Origin: Flavobacterium sp. MDT1-60
GTDB taxonomy: Bacteria; Bacteroidota; Bacteroidia; Flavobacteriales; Flavobacteriaceae
Direction of reading: 5' to 3'
Length of the DNA: 64,000 bases
Assembly: GCF_014844035.1 (NCBI RefSeq)
Contig: NZ_CP062159.1
Location: 1 to 64,000, forward strand
Shown here one piece after another: positions 37,784 through 47,523 of the stretch; the first letter of the stretch is position 1; each line of letters begins with the position of its first letter. The notes under the pieces are model-generated. The model was not told where the DNA came from. It did not search any database and was given only the letters and a program-made list of their open reading frames with translations. The position numbers and the translations under genes were made by a program.

Positions 37784-38230
37784 CGTTTAAATTCTAATAA
37801 TACCTTTTTTAATAAAGCTCCATTGGAGCATAATGTTTATAGCAAACAATTATGGGTTTAACCAAAGCTCCAGCGGAGCGATATGATTTTTATAAAAATT
37901 ATATGTCCCTCGCTGGGGCTTTTCACAATAGATGCCATTAATTCTATAAACATGACATCCCTATGGGATTAAAAAAGCTCAAACTATTTAGTTTGGGCTT
38001 ATATAAAAAAATTAGAACCTTAGTTAAATTCTAGCAATAACTTTTTAATAAAGCTCCATTGGAGCATAATGTTTATAGCAAACAATTATGGGTTTAACCA
38101 AAGCTCCAGCGGAGCGATATGATTTTTATAAATAATTATATGTCGCCCCGCTGGGGCTTTTCACAATAGATGCCATTAATTCTATAAACATGACATCCCT
38201 ATGGGATTAAAAAAAGCCCAAACTTGATAA
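37784..38230 (+). repeat. Tandem duplication of about 200 bases
   Basis: Copy 1 (about 37784-37988) and copy 2 (about 38023-38230) are offset by 236 bases and almost identical over AATAAAGCTCCATTGGAGC through CATCCCTATGGGATT. Each contains the palindromes GCTCCATTGGAGC and GCTCCAGCGGAGC and ends in a hairpin of the AAGCCCAAAC type whose two arms differ between copies but still pair. No ORF is convincing. Confidence 0.8.
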
Positions 38231-38293
38231 CAAGTTTGAGCTTTTTATATGAATTCTTAGTCCCTTAGAACCTTATTATCTCAGTACCTTAGA

Positions 38294-39346
38294 CTAAACT
38301 ATCGCCTTCACAACTGCTTTCGGCGCTTCTTTACGTGTTCCGTCAAAACCGTCTACTCCGGAAACTGTTGTATATTTTAAAACATATTTTTTACCTGGAT
38401 TGATAATTTGATATGCGGCCTGGCACATTAAAGTTGCTTCGTGAAAACCACAAAGAATCAATTTTAATTTTCCTGGGTACGTGTTTACGTCTCCAATTGC
38501 GAAGATTCCCGGAATGTTTGTCTGGTAATCTAAGGCATTATTTACTTTAATTGCATTTTTCTCGATATCCAGTCCCCAGTCTCCAATTGGACCCAATTTT
38601 GGTGTCAATCCGAAAAGTGGAATAAAGAAATCAGTTTCGATTTTACGGTGTGCGCCGTTTTCTTCGATATCTAAAGATTCAACATGCTCAGCACCATTAA
38701 TTCCGATTACTTCTGCCGGTGTAATTAATTTGATCTTTCCAGACGTTTTTAATTCCTGTACTTTTTCTACAGAATCAAGAGCTCCTCTAAATTCATTTCT
38801 TCTGTGAATCAAGGTTACTTCTGAAGCTACATTCGCTAGGAAAATACTCCAGTCCAAAGCTGAATCTCCTCCTCCGGCAATAACAACTCTTTTATCTCTG
38901 AATTTCTCCGGATTTTTGATGAAGTATTTTACTCCTTTATCTTCATAAAACTCGATATCTTCAATAAGTGGCTTGCGTGGCTCAAAACTTCCTAAACCTC
39001 CAGCGATAGCGATTACCGGCGCGTGGAATTTAGTCCCTTTATTTGATGTTACAATGAAACTTCCGTCTTCTTGTTTGTCGATTGTTTCAGCTCTTTCTCC
39101 TAATGTATAACCTGGCTCAAACTGCTTAATTTGTTCTTGTAAGTTATCAATTAAATCTCCTGCTAAAACTTCCGGAAAACCAGGGATATCATAAATAGGC
39201 TTTTTTGGATACAATTCTGAAAGTTGTCCTCCTGCTTGTGGCAATGCATCTAAAATATGACATTTTAATTTCAATAATCCTGCCTCAAAAACGGCAAATA
39301 AACCTGTAGGGCCTGCTCCAATTATTAGTATATCTGTTTTAATCAT
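38294..39346 (-). CDS. Ferredoxin:NADP+ reductase (thioredoxin-reductase-like)
   Basis: A 350-residue flavoprotein. The FAD site is DILIIGAGPTGLFAVFEAG at the N-terminus, followed by GGQLSELYPKKPIYDIPGF, the NADP site VVIAGGGDSALDW, and FAIGDVNTYPGKL. It lacks the CxxC of thioredoxin reductase, which marks the type 2 ferredoxin reductase group. As the last gene of the sulfate-assimilation operon it probably supplies electrons through ferredoxin to the sulfite reductase encoded upstream. Confidence 0.82.
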   Translation of the reverse strand: MIKTDILIIGAGPTGLFAVFEAGLLKLKCHILDALPQAGGQLSELYPKKPIYDIPGFPEVLAGDLIDNLQEQIKQFEPGYTLGERAETIDKQEDGSFIVTSNKGTKFHAPVIAIAGGLGSFEPRKPLIEDIEFYEDKGVKYFIKNPEKFRDKRVVIAGGGDSALDWSIFLANVASEVTLIHRRNEFRGALDSVEKVQELKTSGKIKLITPAEVIGINGAEHVESLDIEENGAHRKIETDFFIPLFGLTPKLGPIGDWGLDIEKNAIKVNNALDYQTNIPGIFAIGDVNTYPGKLKLILCGFHEATLMCQAAYQIINPGKKYVLKYTTVSGVDGFDGTRKEAPKAVVKAIV

Positions 39347-39442
39347 TATGGTTGTTGTTTATAATCATTCTTAATAATACAAAGAAACGAATAATTTATT
39401 CTACTGCCAATGATTTTTATCATTGATTTCTTTGTGTAATTG

Positions 39443-40024
39443 CTACTCTTTATTTTTCAATGAATCGGTTATCTCGTTCATTCTTTTAACCTTTTCTTCA
39501 AAATTACCTTTTAAGGTTTTCCTGTATTCATTCAGGTTTTCGACCATCGTATTAATATCCTCCGGGATTACCTCTTCGAAAAATTCCCGCAATCTTTTAG
39601 CAGTTGTCGGCGATTTTCCGTTGGTCGAAATGGCGATTTTTACATTTCCTTTTGTTACGATTCCGCCTAGATAATAATCACATAAATCTGGTGTATCGGC
39701 AATATTGCAAATCAAATAACGCTTTCGGGACAAATCGTATACTTTTTTGTTGACTTTTAAATCATCGGTACAAGCGATTACCATATGGCGTTTTTTGAGC
39801 ATTTTCTTTTTGAACTTCGATTCCGTCAATTTAATTGAAGGATGATTTTCGGCTAAAACTTTAATTTCTAAATGAAAGTCGGGCGCTACAACCTCAACAT
39901 TGGCATTTGGACTTGACTTCAGCAAAAAAGAAAGCTTTTCTAATCCGACATTTCCTCCACCCACAATTAAAACATTCAAATTATGAAGTTTTAAGAATAT
40001 TGGATATAATTCATTCTGTTCCAT
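39443..40024 (-). CDS. cysG: Precorrin-2 dehydrogenase / siroheme synthase N-terminal part
   Basis: A 193-residue protein with a Rossmann fold (LNVLIVGGGNVGLEKLSFLL) and the family's NIADTPDLCDYYLGGIVTKGNVKIAISTNGKSP region at about 108-142, then LREFFEEVIPED. It oxidises precorrin-2 and inserts iron to make siroheme, the cofactor of sulfite reductase. The methyltransferase half of CysG is the separate cobA gene just upstream. It could equally be called sirC/MET8-like. Confidence 0.85.
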   Translation of the reverse strand: MEQNELYPIFLKLHNLNVLIVGGGNVGLEKLSFLLKSSPNANVEVVAPDFHLEIKVLAENHPSIKLTESKFKKKMLKKRHMVIACTDDLKVNKKVYDLSRKRYLICNIADTPDLCDYYLGGIVTKGNVKIAISTNGKSPTTAKRLREFFEEVIPEDINTMVENLNEYRKTLKGNFEEKVKRMNEITDSLKNKE

Positions 40025-40083
40025 GTTACTCTTTTTTTATCCAATCAAAATTAGATGATTTTATTGAATCGGATAACCAATCA

Positions 40084-40175
40084 GATGTTCCTACGGAACA
40101 TTTTTATTGAAACGTTTATTTTTTACCGACGAATTGTTCCTAACGGAACATTTCCTTCGTCGCCCCTTCGGAACT
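40084..40175 (+). repeat. GTTCCnnnGGAAC palindromic repeats
   Basis: GATGTTCCTACGGAACATT and TTGTTCCTAACGGAACATTT lie about 47 bases apart and a partial third unit CCTTCGGAAC follows. They match the repeats at 35478-35605. Confidence 0.6.
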
Positions 40176-40952
40176 TTATCTGATAATTTCTTTTGATAAA
40201 AATTCTTCGTAAAAGCCTTTTAATTTATTGCTTTCTCTGACAACTTCTCCCAGAACAATGATTGCCGGCGAACTCAGTTGCTTCTCTTTTACAATTTCCA
40301 GAATCGAATTTACTGTTCCAACTCCTGTTTTTTCTTCTAAAGTTGTTCCGTTTTGAATGATCGCTACGGGCAAATCTCCTTTGTCTTCTTTTTGAAACAA
40401 ATGGATAATTTGAGGCAATTTGTGCATTCCCATCAAAATAACTACTGTTGCTGATGACTGTGCGGCCAAAGCTACATCTTCAGATAATTTTCTGTCAGAA
40501 GTTGTACCTGTGATCGCCCAGAAACTTTCTGAAACGCCTCTTTTTGTAATTGAAATTCCCAAACTTGCCGGAACCGCTACTACTGAAGAAATTCCAGGAA
40601 CGACAAGGGTCTCAATTCCGAAACTTTCAATAAATTCTATTTCTTCGCTTCCACGTCCAAAAATAAACGGATCTCCGCCTTTTAATCGAACCACACTTCC
40701 GTAAGTCAAAGCGTTATCAACAATTAATTGATTGATCTGATCTTGTGTATAAGCATGATTTCCTATCTTTTTTCCAACAAAAATTTTGATAGCATTTTTA
40801 GGAGCGTATGCTAGTATTTCTTCATTGGCCAATGCATCGTACAAAACCACATTCGCTTCAGCCAATGCTTTTGCGCCTTTCAGCGTAAGCAAATCCGGAT
40901 CACCAGGACCTGCACCGACTAAAGTTACTTTGGGTTTTATTGTATTAAGCAT
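40176..40952 (-). CDS. cobA: Uroporphyrinogen-III C-methyltransferase
   Basis: A 258-residue enzyme that methylates uroporphyrinogen III twice to precorrin-2 for siroheme. It shows VTLVGAGPGDPDLLTLKGAKAL, VRLKGGDPFIFGRGSEEIEF, VPGISSVVAVPASLGI and VILMGMHKL. Its start overlaps the sulfite reductase stop by 8 bases, so the two are translated from one message. CysG-N follows. Confidence 0.92.
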   Translation of the reverse strand: MLNTIKPKVTLVGAGPGDPDLLTLKGAKALAEANVVLYDALANEEILAYAPKNAIKIFVGKKIGNHAYTQDQINQLIVDNALTYGSVVRLKGGDPFIFGRGSEEIEFIESFGIETLVVPGISSVVAVPASLGISITKRGVSESFWAITGTTSDRKLSEDVALAAQSSATVVILMGMHKLPQIIHLFQKEDKGDLPVAIIQNGTTLEEKTGVGTVNSILEIVKEKQLSSPAIIVLGEVVRESNKLKGFYEEFLSKEIIR

Positions 40953-43035
40953 TTGCTAATTCTTGAGCTCTATATTTTTCAATTGTATCAAAAAATGCAA
41001 TTCCTTCCTGAATGTATTGTTTTGCAAAAGCTTCTGAAGGCTCATTTTGATTGATTTGATACACTAATTCTTTGAATGATGTTGCCAATTCTATTTTACC
41101 AGTTACAATGAAAACATTATCAAACAAATCAACAATTCCTGCGTGATTGTTTGTTTTTTCATTTTCTGAAAGTAATAAAGCTTTGGCTCCATTTACAAAT
41201 CCGGCGTAAGCATGGTAAATAGCATCTGACCATTTTCCTTCGTCGAAAGATTCCTGCGCGAAAGTCAATTTGTCTTTAGCTTCTAACAATAAAGTTGCTA
41301 CTAAATCGATCACAACACCAGCACATTCTCCAACTCCAACTGCTTTTACATAATTGTCTGCATTACCCCAATCAATAAAATCAGCTTCTGTTAAATTGGT
41401 TACATCTGCAAAAGGTTTCAAAATTTCATAGAAATACTTCTCTCCTTTTTGATCGTAATAGTTTAGGAATTTTTCTCCGTTTGCATTGGCATCAAAATCA
41501 TTTAAGATAGTACGCAAAGCATCTGGTCCTCTTCTGCTTGGGATTTTGATTACCTTATCTGCAAAACGTCCTTCGCCGTTTCCTAATCTTCCTCCACCTA
41601 ACAAAACTTGCAAAGCGGGAGCTACTAATTTTCCTGAATTGATAGACATTCCCTGAAAACCAATTGCTGACATATTATGTTGCCCGCAAGCATTCATACA
41701 ACCAGAAATTTTAATTTCGATTTCGCGATTGTTTAAGTACTGTGGATATTCGGCATTTATCACTTTTTCCAATTCTTCTGCAATACCGGTACTACTTGCA
41801 ATCCCCAAATTACAAGTATCAGTACCGGGACATGCTGTAATATCAACTGTAGAATTGTAACCTAAATGAACAAAGTCTAATTTCGCTAATTCCTGATAAA
41901 AGAAAGGTAAATTTTCTTCTTTTACGTGACGTATTACAATATTTTGACGCAATGAAAAACGTAATTCGTTTGCTGCGTAATTTTTAATTAAAGCGGCTAA
42001 TAATCTGGCTTTATCCGTATAAAAATCTCCTAATAAAACTTTGATTCCAATAGCATAATAACCTGCTTGTTTTTGAGCAATTACATTTGATTTTTTCCAC
42101 GCTTCATACGCTTCAGTATCTTCAATTGTAACTTGTGGCACTTCTAATAATGGTTCCGGAATTGGTCCGTCAAAAGCAGTTGTATCAATTTCATAGGTTT
42201 CAAAAGCAATTGCTTTTTTCTCTTTTTCAACCAAATCAAGGAAAACATCTCTTCCCATTTCTTTGATTAAGAATTTCATACGTGCTTTCATTCTTTTTGC
42301 ACGCTCACCATATCTGTCAAAAATACGGATGATTCCTTCTGCTGTTGGAATTATTTGGTTTACCGGAACAAACTCCGAAAGTAATTCGGCGTGGGCAGGC
42401 TGTGACCCTAAACCTCCGCCAAAAACAATTTTAAACCCTTTTTCGCCATTTACAATTTTCGGAATAAATCCTAAATCGTGTAAATAACTCAAAGCTGTAT
42501 CTTCATCAGATGAAGAGAACGAAATTTTGAATTTACGTCCCATTTCCTGACATATAGGGTTTCTTAATAAATATTGAAACATGCCGTGTGCATAAGGCGA
42601 AACATCAAATGGTTCGTTTACATCTACACCAGCTAATTCACTTCCTGTAATATTTCTAACGGTATTACCACACGCTTCACGCAACGTAACATCGTCTTTA
42701 GCCAAATTTGCCCAAAGTTCTGGTGTTCTGTCTAAACTCACATAGTGAATCTGAATATCCTGACGTGTTGTAATGTGCAAACGTCCTGTAGAATATTCGT
42801 CAGAAACTTTAGTAATACGCACCAATTGTTCGCTTGTTACTTTACCGTAAGGTAATTTAATACGAATCATTTGAACGCCTTCCTGACGTTGTCCGTAAAT
42901 TCCACGCGCTAAACGAAGACTACGAAAACGCTCGTCATCAATTTTTCCTCCACGGAATAAATGAATCTTTTTTTCTAAATCGATAATCTCTTTTTGAACT
43001 ATCGGATTTTCTATTTCTGTTCTAAAACTTTCCAT
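40945..43035 (-). CDS. Ferredoxin-type sulfite reductase with C-terminal HEPN-like domain
   Basis: A 696-residue hemoprotein that reduces sulfite (or nitrite) with six electrons. The siroheme/4Fe-4S ligands are CPGTDTC at about residue 405 and CMNAC at about 447. The two substrate half-domains are marked by GRLHITTRQDIQIHYV and LRFSLRQNIVIRHV. The last 140 residues (LLEAKDKLTFAQESFDEGKW, DAIYHAYAGFVNGAKALLL) form an added helical HEPN-like domain common in Bacteroidetes. The sulfate-assimilation context favours sulfite over nitrite. Confidence 0.88.
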   Translation of the reverse strand: MESFRTEIENPIVQKEIIDLEKKIHLFRGGKIDDERFRSLRLARGIYGQRQEGVQMIRIKLPYGKVTSEQLVRITKVSDEYSTGRLHITTRQDIQIHYVSLDRTPELWANLAKDDVTLREACGNTVRNITGSELAGVDVNEPFDVSPYAHGMFQYLLRNPICQEMGRKFKISFSSSDEDTALSYLHDLGFIPKIVNGEKGFKIVFGGGLGSQPAHAELLSEFVPVNQIIPTAEGIIRIFDRYGERAKRMKARMKFLIKEMGRDVFLDLVEKEKKAIAFETYEIDTTAFDGPIPEPLLEVPQVTIEDTEAYEAWKKSNVIAQKQAGYYAIGIKVLLGDFYTDKARLLAALIKNYAANELRFSLRQNIVIRHVKEENLPFFYQELAKLDFVHLGYNSTVDITACPGTDTCNLGIASSTGIAEELEKVINAEYPQYLNNREIEIKISGCMNACGQHNMSAIGFQGMSINSGKLVAPALQVLLGGGRLGNGEGRFADKVIKIPSRRGPDALRTILNDFDANANGEKFLNYYDQKGEKYFYEILKPFADVTNLTEADFIDWGNADNYVKAVGVGECAGVVIDLVATLLLEAKDKLTFAQESFDEGKWSDAIYHAYAGFVNGAKALLLSENEKTNNHAGIVDLFDNVFIVTGKIELATSFKELVYQINQNEPSEAFAKQYIQEGIAFFDTIEKYRAQELANA

Positions 43036-43044
43036 TTTTTTTAC

Positions 43045-43175
43045 GCTTTAGGCTTTAAGCTTTAGGCTATAAGCTTTTTTACTTTCTTGCTTTAGGCTTT
43101 AGGCAATAAGCTTTAAGCTTTCCTAAATACCGGAGATATGTTTTTAGCTTAAAGCCTATAGCTTAAAGCTTACAG
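43045..43175. repeat. GCTTTAGGC/GCCTAAAGC repeat cluster
   Basis: Between cysN and the sulfite reductase gene, several units of GCTTTAGGCTTTAAGC, TAAGCTTTTT and their inverted forms AGCTTAAAGCCTATAGC occur over about 130 bases. The whole can fold into a long imperfect hairpin inside the operon. Its effect on transcription is unknown. Confidence 0.6.
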
Positions 43176-43180
43176 CAGGT

Positions 43181-44425
43181 TTACCTGATAAATCCTACTC
43201 CTGCTGTGGTGTTTGTTGCTGTATCAATTAAGATGAAAGCTCCGTTTGATTTATTATCGTTATAGGCATCAAAATATAAAGGCTTGCTTAGTTTGATACT
43301 TACTTCTCCAATTTCGTTGATTGCTAATTGTGATGCTTCTTTAGTTCCTGAATAATCTGTTGAGATTGTATTTTTGATACTTTCTATTTTAGCTAAAACT
43401 GCGTTTGTGTTGTGCTGTACAATATATTTTGTACCTGCAACCAGTTTTTTACTGTCCATCCAGCAAACTGTTGTGTTGATTTCTTTTTCAATTTTTGGAA
43501 GTTCTGATGATTTTACAATCATATCGCCTCTTGTCACATTGATATCATTTTCTAGTTCGATTGTGATGGATGAACCTGCAACAGCTTCATCAAATGTTTT
43601 ATCGAAAAAGTGAATTTTTGAAACTTTTGATTCTGTTAAAGAAGGAAGAACTGTTACAGCATCTCCAACTTTAATGGAGTTTCCGTATAATTTTCCGGCG
43701 TAACCTCTAAAATCATGATATTCTTCTGTTTTTGGACGAATAACCGTCTGAACCGGGAAACGTGCTTTTCCTGCTTCAAAAACATCAGAAGCATGTAATC
43801 CTTCTAAATGTTCCAATACCGTTTGACCATCGTACCATGGCATATTCTCCGATTTATCAACTACGTTTCCTCCATTGATTGCACTTAACGGAATGTAACT
43901 TACGTTTTGCTCTTTGAAAGTACTTTTAGCATTTAGTGCCTGGAAATCGGCTTTAATTTTATTGTAAACTTCTTCAGAATAATCAACTAAATCCATTTTA
44001 TTAATCGCTACGATTACCTCTTTTACTCTCAATAAATTATTGATAAAAAAGTGACGGTACGTTTGCTCAATTACGCCTTTTCTGGCATCAATTAAAATGA
44101 TAGAAACCTGAGAAGTTGAAGCTCCTGTAACCATGTTTCTTGTATATTCTACGTGACCCGGAGTATCGGCAATGATGTAACTTTTCTTTGCAGTCGAAAA
44201 ATAAATGTGAGCTACGTCAATTGTAATTCCTTGTTCTCTCTCTGCTACTAATCCATCAGTTGCTAAAGAAAAATCCAAATAATCGTAGCCTTTTTGTTTA
44301 CTGCTTTTTTCGATTGCCTCGATTTTATCTGTAGTCAATGATTTTGTATCATACAATAATCTTCCAATTAAAGTACTTTTTCCGTCATCTACACTTCCTG
44401 CTGTTGCTATTTTTAAAACTTCCAT
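43181..44425 (-). CDS. cysN: Sulfate adenylyltransferase subunit 1
   Basis: A 414-residue GTPase that drives ATP sulfurylase. The P-loop is AGSVDDGKSTLIGRLLYD, with DTPGHVEYTRNM and AINKMDLV further on, followed by two beta-barrel domains. There is no fused APS kinase and no cysC nearby, which agrees with direct APS reduction by the CysH encoded upstream. It forms a complex with CysD. Confidence 0.93.
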   Translation of the reverse strand: MEVLKIATAGSVDDGKSTLIGRLLYDTKSLTTDKIEAIEKSSKQKGYDYLDFSLATDGLVAEREQGITIDVAHIYFSTAKKSYIIADTPGHVEYTRNMVTGASTSQVSIILIDARKGVIEQTYRHFFINNLLRVKEVIVAINKMDLVDYSEEVYNKIKADFQALNAKSTFKEQNVSYIPLSAINGGNVVDKSENMPWYDGQTVLEHLEGLHASDVFEAGKARFPVQTVIRPKTEEYHDFRGYAGKLYGNSIKVGDAVTVLPSLTESKVSKIHFFDKTFDEAVAGSSITIELENDINVTRGDMIVKSSELPKIEKEINTTVCWMDSKKLVAGTKYIVQHNTNAVLAKIESIKNTISTDYSGTKEASQLAINEIGEVSIKLSKPLYFDAYNDNKSNGAFILIDTATNTTAGVGFIR

Positions 44426-44553
44426 TCTTGTAATTTTGTTTCAGGTTTCAAGTTTCAGGTATTCTTAGAAACTTATAATCTGTATGTTTTTGTTTTTCTG
44501 ATTTTTACTTTTAGACGTCCTGAATTGCATTAATAATTCATAACTCATAATTA

Positions 44554-45453
44554 TTAAAAGTATCCTTGTTGTTTTCTTTTTTCCATTGCGGCTTCAGAAC
44601 GTTTGTCATCGATTCTGGCACCTCTTTCGGAAATAGTTGAAGTTCTGATTTCTCCAACAACTTCCTGGATTGTTGCTGCATATGATTCAACAGCGGCTGT
44701 GCAACTCATATCTCCAACGGTTCTGAAGCGAACAATTCGTTCTTCGATTTGTTCGTCTTCTTCCTGATACACAAAAGGAGAATGCGACCAGATTAAACCG
44801 TCTCTCAAAAAAACTTTTCTTTTATGTGAAAAATAAATGGATGGAATCTCGATGTGTTCTTTTTCGATATAACTCCAAACATCTAATTCTGTCCAGTTTG
44901 AAATTGGAAAAACACGAACGTTTTGACCATTTTCTATTTTTCCGTTCAAAATATCAAACAATTCCGGACGTTGATTTTTTTCATCCCATTGACCAAAATC
45001 GTCACGAACAGAAAAAATACGTTCTTTAGCTCTTGCTTTTTCTTCATCACGACGCGCACCACCAATACAAGCATCAAACTTAAATTCTTCGATTGCATCT
45101 AAAAGTGTAATGGTCTGTAAACTGTTTCTACTAGAATATTTTCCAGTTTCTTCAACTACTTTTCCTTCATCAATAGCGTCCTGAACATTACGAACGATTA
45201 ATTCCAAACCTAATTCTTCAACCAATTTATCTCTGAAAGCAATCGTTTCAGGAAAATTGTGTCCCGTATCAACGTGCAAAAGAGGAAACGGAATTTTAGC
45301 AGGGAAAAAGGCTTTTTGCGCCAAACGTACTAATGTTATAGAATCTTTTCCTCCAGAGAAAAGTAAAACCGGTTTATCAAACTGTGAAATTACTTCTCTG
45401 AAAATGTATATTGCTTCACTCTCTAAAGCGTTTGTTTTTAATACTGAACTCAT
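44554..45453 (-). CDS. cysD: Sulfate adenylyltransferase subunit 2
   Basis: A 299-residue PP-loop enzyme that makes APS from sulfate and ATP. I chose the ATG at 45453 (MSSVLKTNALESEAIYIFRE) because the 21 residues added by the longer frame are not like the family. The ATP-binding loop is LLFSGGKDSITLVRLAQKAF, followed by HVDTGHNFPETI and IGGARRDEEKARAKERIFS. It ends KRKQQGYF, as usual. Confidence 0.93.
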   Translation of the reverse strand: MSSVLKTNALESEAIYIFREVISQFDKPVLLFSGGKDSITLVRLAQKAFFPAKIPFPLLHVDTGHNFPETIAFRDKLVEELGLELIVRNVQDAIDEGKVVEETGKYSSRNSLQTITLLDAIEEFKFDACIGGARRDEEKARAKERIFSVRDDFGQWDEKNQRPELFDILNGKIENGQNVRVFPISNWTELDVWSYIEKEHIEIPSIYFSHKRKVFLRDGLIWSHSPFVYQEEDEQIEERIVRFRTVGDMSCTAAVESYAATIQEVVGEIRTSTISERGARIDDKRSEAAMEKRKQQGYF

Positions 45454-45573
45454 TGTTTTTTGTTTAAAAGTTTCAAATTTCAGGCTTAAAGTATGTGGTG
45501 ACTCTAAAATTCTCAACTATTGTTTTATTCTACTCTCTTTATTCTTTGCTCTATGCTCTTGCTTCTATTCTCT

Positions 45574-46284
45574 CTATTCTTTTTTAGCGCTGTGCAATCC
45601 GCATTCCTTATGACTTGATTCCCACCACCATCTTCCAGCTCTGATATCTTCTCCCGGAAAAATTGCTCTTGTACATGGCGCGCATCCTATGCTTACGAAA
45701 CCTTGTTTGTGTAAAGCATTTTGCGGAACATTGTTTTCTGATAAATACGTTTCAACTTCTTCTAAAGTCCATTTTAATAATGGATTGAATTTGATGATTT
45801 CAAAACCTCCGTCATATTCAAAAAGCTGAAGATCATTTCTATTTTCAGATTGTTCAGCCCTTAAACCTGTGATCCAAACTGAATTTCCTGCTAAAGCTTT
45901 TCTTAACGGAACCACTTTTCGGATGAAACAACATTCTTTTCTATTCTCAACCGAATCGTAAAAGCTATTCGGTCCTTTTTGTTTTAGTAAATTTTCCACT
46001 GCTGTTGCTTCTGGAAAATAAACCTCAATTGGTTTTTTATATTTTTTTAATGTCTTATGAAAAACATCATAAGTTTCCTGAAATAATCTTCCTGTATCTA
46101 AAGTAAAAATGGTAATATCCTGATTACTTTTTGCAATAAAATCAGCAATTACCTGATCTTCCTGACCAAATGAAGTCGAAAAAATCACTTTCCCAGGAAA
46201 CTCCTTTGCTAAAAAAGCTAAGGTTTCTTCAAGCGAAAAATCTTTTGTTATATCTAATAATGATTGTATAATTGGTGCGCTCAT
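45574..46284 (-). CDS. cysH: Adenylylsulfate (APS) reductase
   Basis: A 236-residue enzyme reducing APS to sulfite. The modified PP-loop is VIFSTSFGQEDQVIADFIAK. Four cysteines fit a 4Fe-4S cluster: CC in RKECCFIRKV at about residue 138 and CAPC in SIGCAPCTRAIFPGED at about 207. The catalytic cysteine is in HKECGLH near the end. Presence of the cluster cysteines argues for APS rather than PAPS as substrate, consistent with the absence of cysC. Confidence 0.9.
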   Translation of the reverse strand: MSAPIIQSLLDITKDFSLEETLAFLAKEFPGKVIFSTSFGQEDQVIADFIAKSNQDITIFTLDTGRLFQETYDVFHKTLKKYKKPIEVYFPEATAVENLLKQKGPNSFYDSVENRKECCFIRKVVPLRKALAGNSVWITGLRAEQSENRNDLQLFEYDGGFEIIKFNPLLKWTLEEVETYLSENNVPQNALHKQGFVSIGCAPCTRAIFPGEDIRAGRWWWESSHKECGLHSAKKE

Positions 46285-46310
46285 ATTCTCTTTTCCTTTC
46301 TAAAAACTGC

Positions 46311-47213
46311 TTACAATAATTTAGATAATGTTTTTAAACTCAATAGTATTATTAAAATTCCAACCGCAATCATCATTGGTTTTCTTTTGATTTTATTTAC
46401 CAAATACGCTCCTAATGGCGCTGCAATTACTCCTCCTGTAATTAAACCAATAATAACCTGCCATCCATGAATTCCTCCAAAAAGCATGAAGGTAATTCCA
46501 CTTGCAAATGAAACTGCAAACTCAGCTGCATTTACAGAACCAATAGTGTAACGAGGATTCCTACCTCTTCCTAACAATGTAGAAGTTACAATTGGCCCCC
46601 AGCCTCCTCCGCCAACAGAATCCATAAAACCTCCAAAACCAGCTAAAATTCCTAATTTTTTGGTTTTCTTTTTAATTATAGTTTTCTTCAGAGCTTTTCT
46701 AATAATGATGATCGCCAAAACAATCATATAAACTGCAATAAATGGTTTTATAACGTCGCCATTAATAATATCAGACAATAAATAAGCTCCTGTAATTGAT
46801 CCTAAAACCCCTGGAATCAACAAATGCTTTACCAGTTTTTTATTAATATTTCCAAAACGATGATGCGAAATTGCTGATACTCCTGTTGTAAACATTTCTG
46901 CAACGTGAACTCCTGTACTACTAACTACTGGTGGAACTCCGTAAGCCAACAAAAAAGAAGTTGAAGTCGCTCCGTAACCCATTCCTAAAGTTCCGTCTAC
47001 CAACTGTGCAAAAACACCAATAAAGAAAAAAACTAAAAATTCCTGATTAAATCCTGAAACAAAATTATTCCATGAAAATTCAGTATGATGATTATATACT
47101 AATACAGTCAATAAACCTACCAACAAAACCACGGGTATAATAACCCATAGTTTTTCTTTTAATGGCGTATCAGATTTAACATCAACACTATTTATCTTTA
47201 ATTCTTTTTCCAT
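46311..47213 (-). CDS. TauE/SafE-family transporter (first gene of the sulfate operon)
   Basis: A 300-residue membrane protein with about eight helices (WVIIPVVLLVGLLTVLVY, FLVFFFIGVFAQLVDG, AVYMIVLAIIIIRKAL) and the family motifs DGTLGMGYGATSTSFLLAYG and GFMDSVGGGGWGP. TauE/SafE proteins move sulfite, sulfate or organosulfonates. Its place at the head of the cys operon, 26 bases before cysH, suggests sulfate uptake or sulfite export. A putative operator and promoter lie upstream. Confidence 0.82.
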   Translation of the reverse strand: MEKELKINSVDVKSDTPLKEKLWVIIPVVLLVGLLTVLVYNHHTEFSWNNFVSGFNQEFLVFFFIGVFAQLVDGTLGMGYGATSTSFLLAYGVPPVVSSTGVHVAEMFTTGVSAISHHRFGNINKKLVKHLLIPGVLGSITGAYLLSDIINGDVIKPFIAVYMIVLAIIIIRKALKKTIIKKKTKKLGILAGFGGFMDSVGGGGWGPIVTSTLLGRGRNPRYTIGSVNAAEFAVSFASGITFMLFGGIHGWQVIIGLITGGVIAAPLGAYLVNKIKRKPMMIAVGILIILLSLKTLSKLL

Positions 47214-47242
47214 ATTCCTACTATTCTTTTTTACAAAAATCC

Positions 47243-47283
47243 ATTACCCTATCGGCTTAGTAGATTACTTTGCAAAAATACTA
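47243..47283 (-). promoter_or_regulatory. cys operon promoter and putative operator
   Basis: On the minus strand TATTTTTGC matches the -7 box, and directly downstream the plus-strand block ATTACCCTATCGGCTTAGTA (47243-47262) shares 17 of 20 bases with 59415-59434, before the Met/Cys leader of the TonB remnant. A shared regulator is inferred, possibly the Rrf2-type protein at 48395-48805. Confidence 0.4.
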
Positions 47284-47523
47284 TTTATTTCTAAATATCA
47301 AAACAATATTTTTATTTTTTTAACCCTCTCATAATCCTTTAATTACATCTTAGAGAGATATTTAATGCTTAAGCAGATTATTTTAACAAATAAAGCGCTG
47401 TATCGATGTATTTCAAACAATAAATACGAAAATAATATTTGGTTTTTAAATACATTTTTTAAAGTCTACCATTTCCATAGGATAATTATAAAATTGTTGT
47501 TATTTTTACGGCAAATTTTTATT

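Noticed and set aside
37784..38230. Possible CRISPR array from repeated units
   Set aside because: Only two copies of about 200 bases with a period of 236 and no short repeat-spacer pattern; no cas genes are nearby.
47365..47523. N-terminal extension of the second TauE/SafE protein
   Set aside because: The 53 added residues show no family likeness; the ATG at 47524 starts directly before the first membrane helix.
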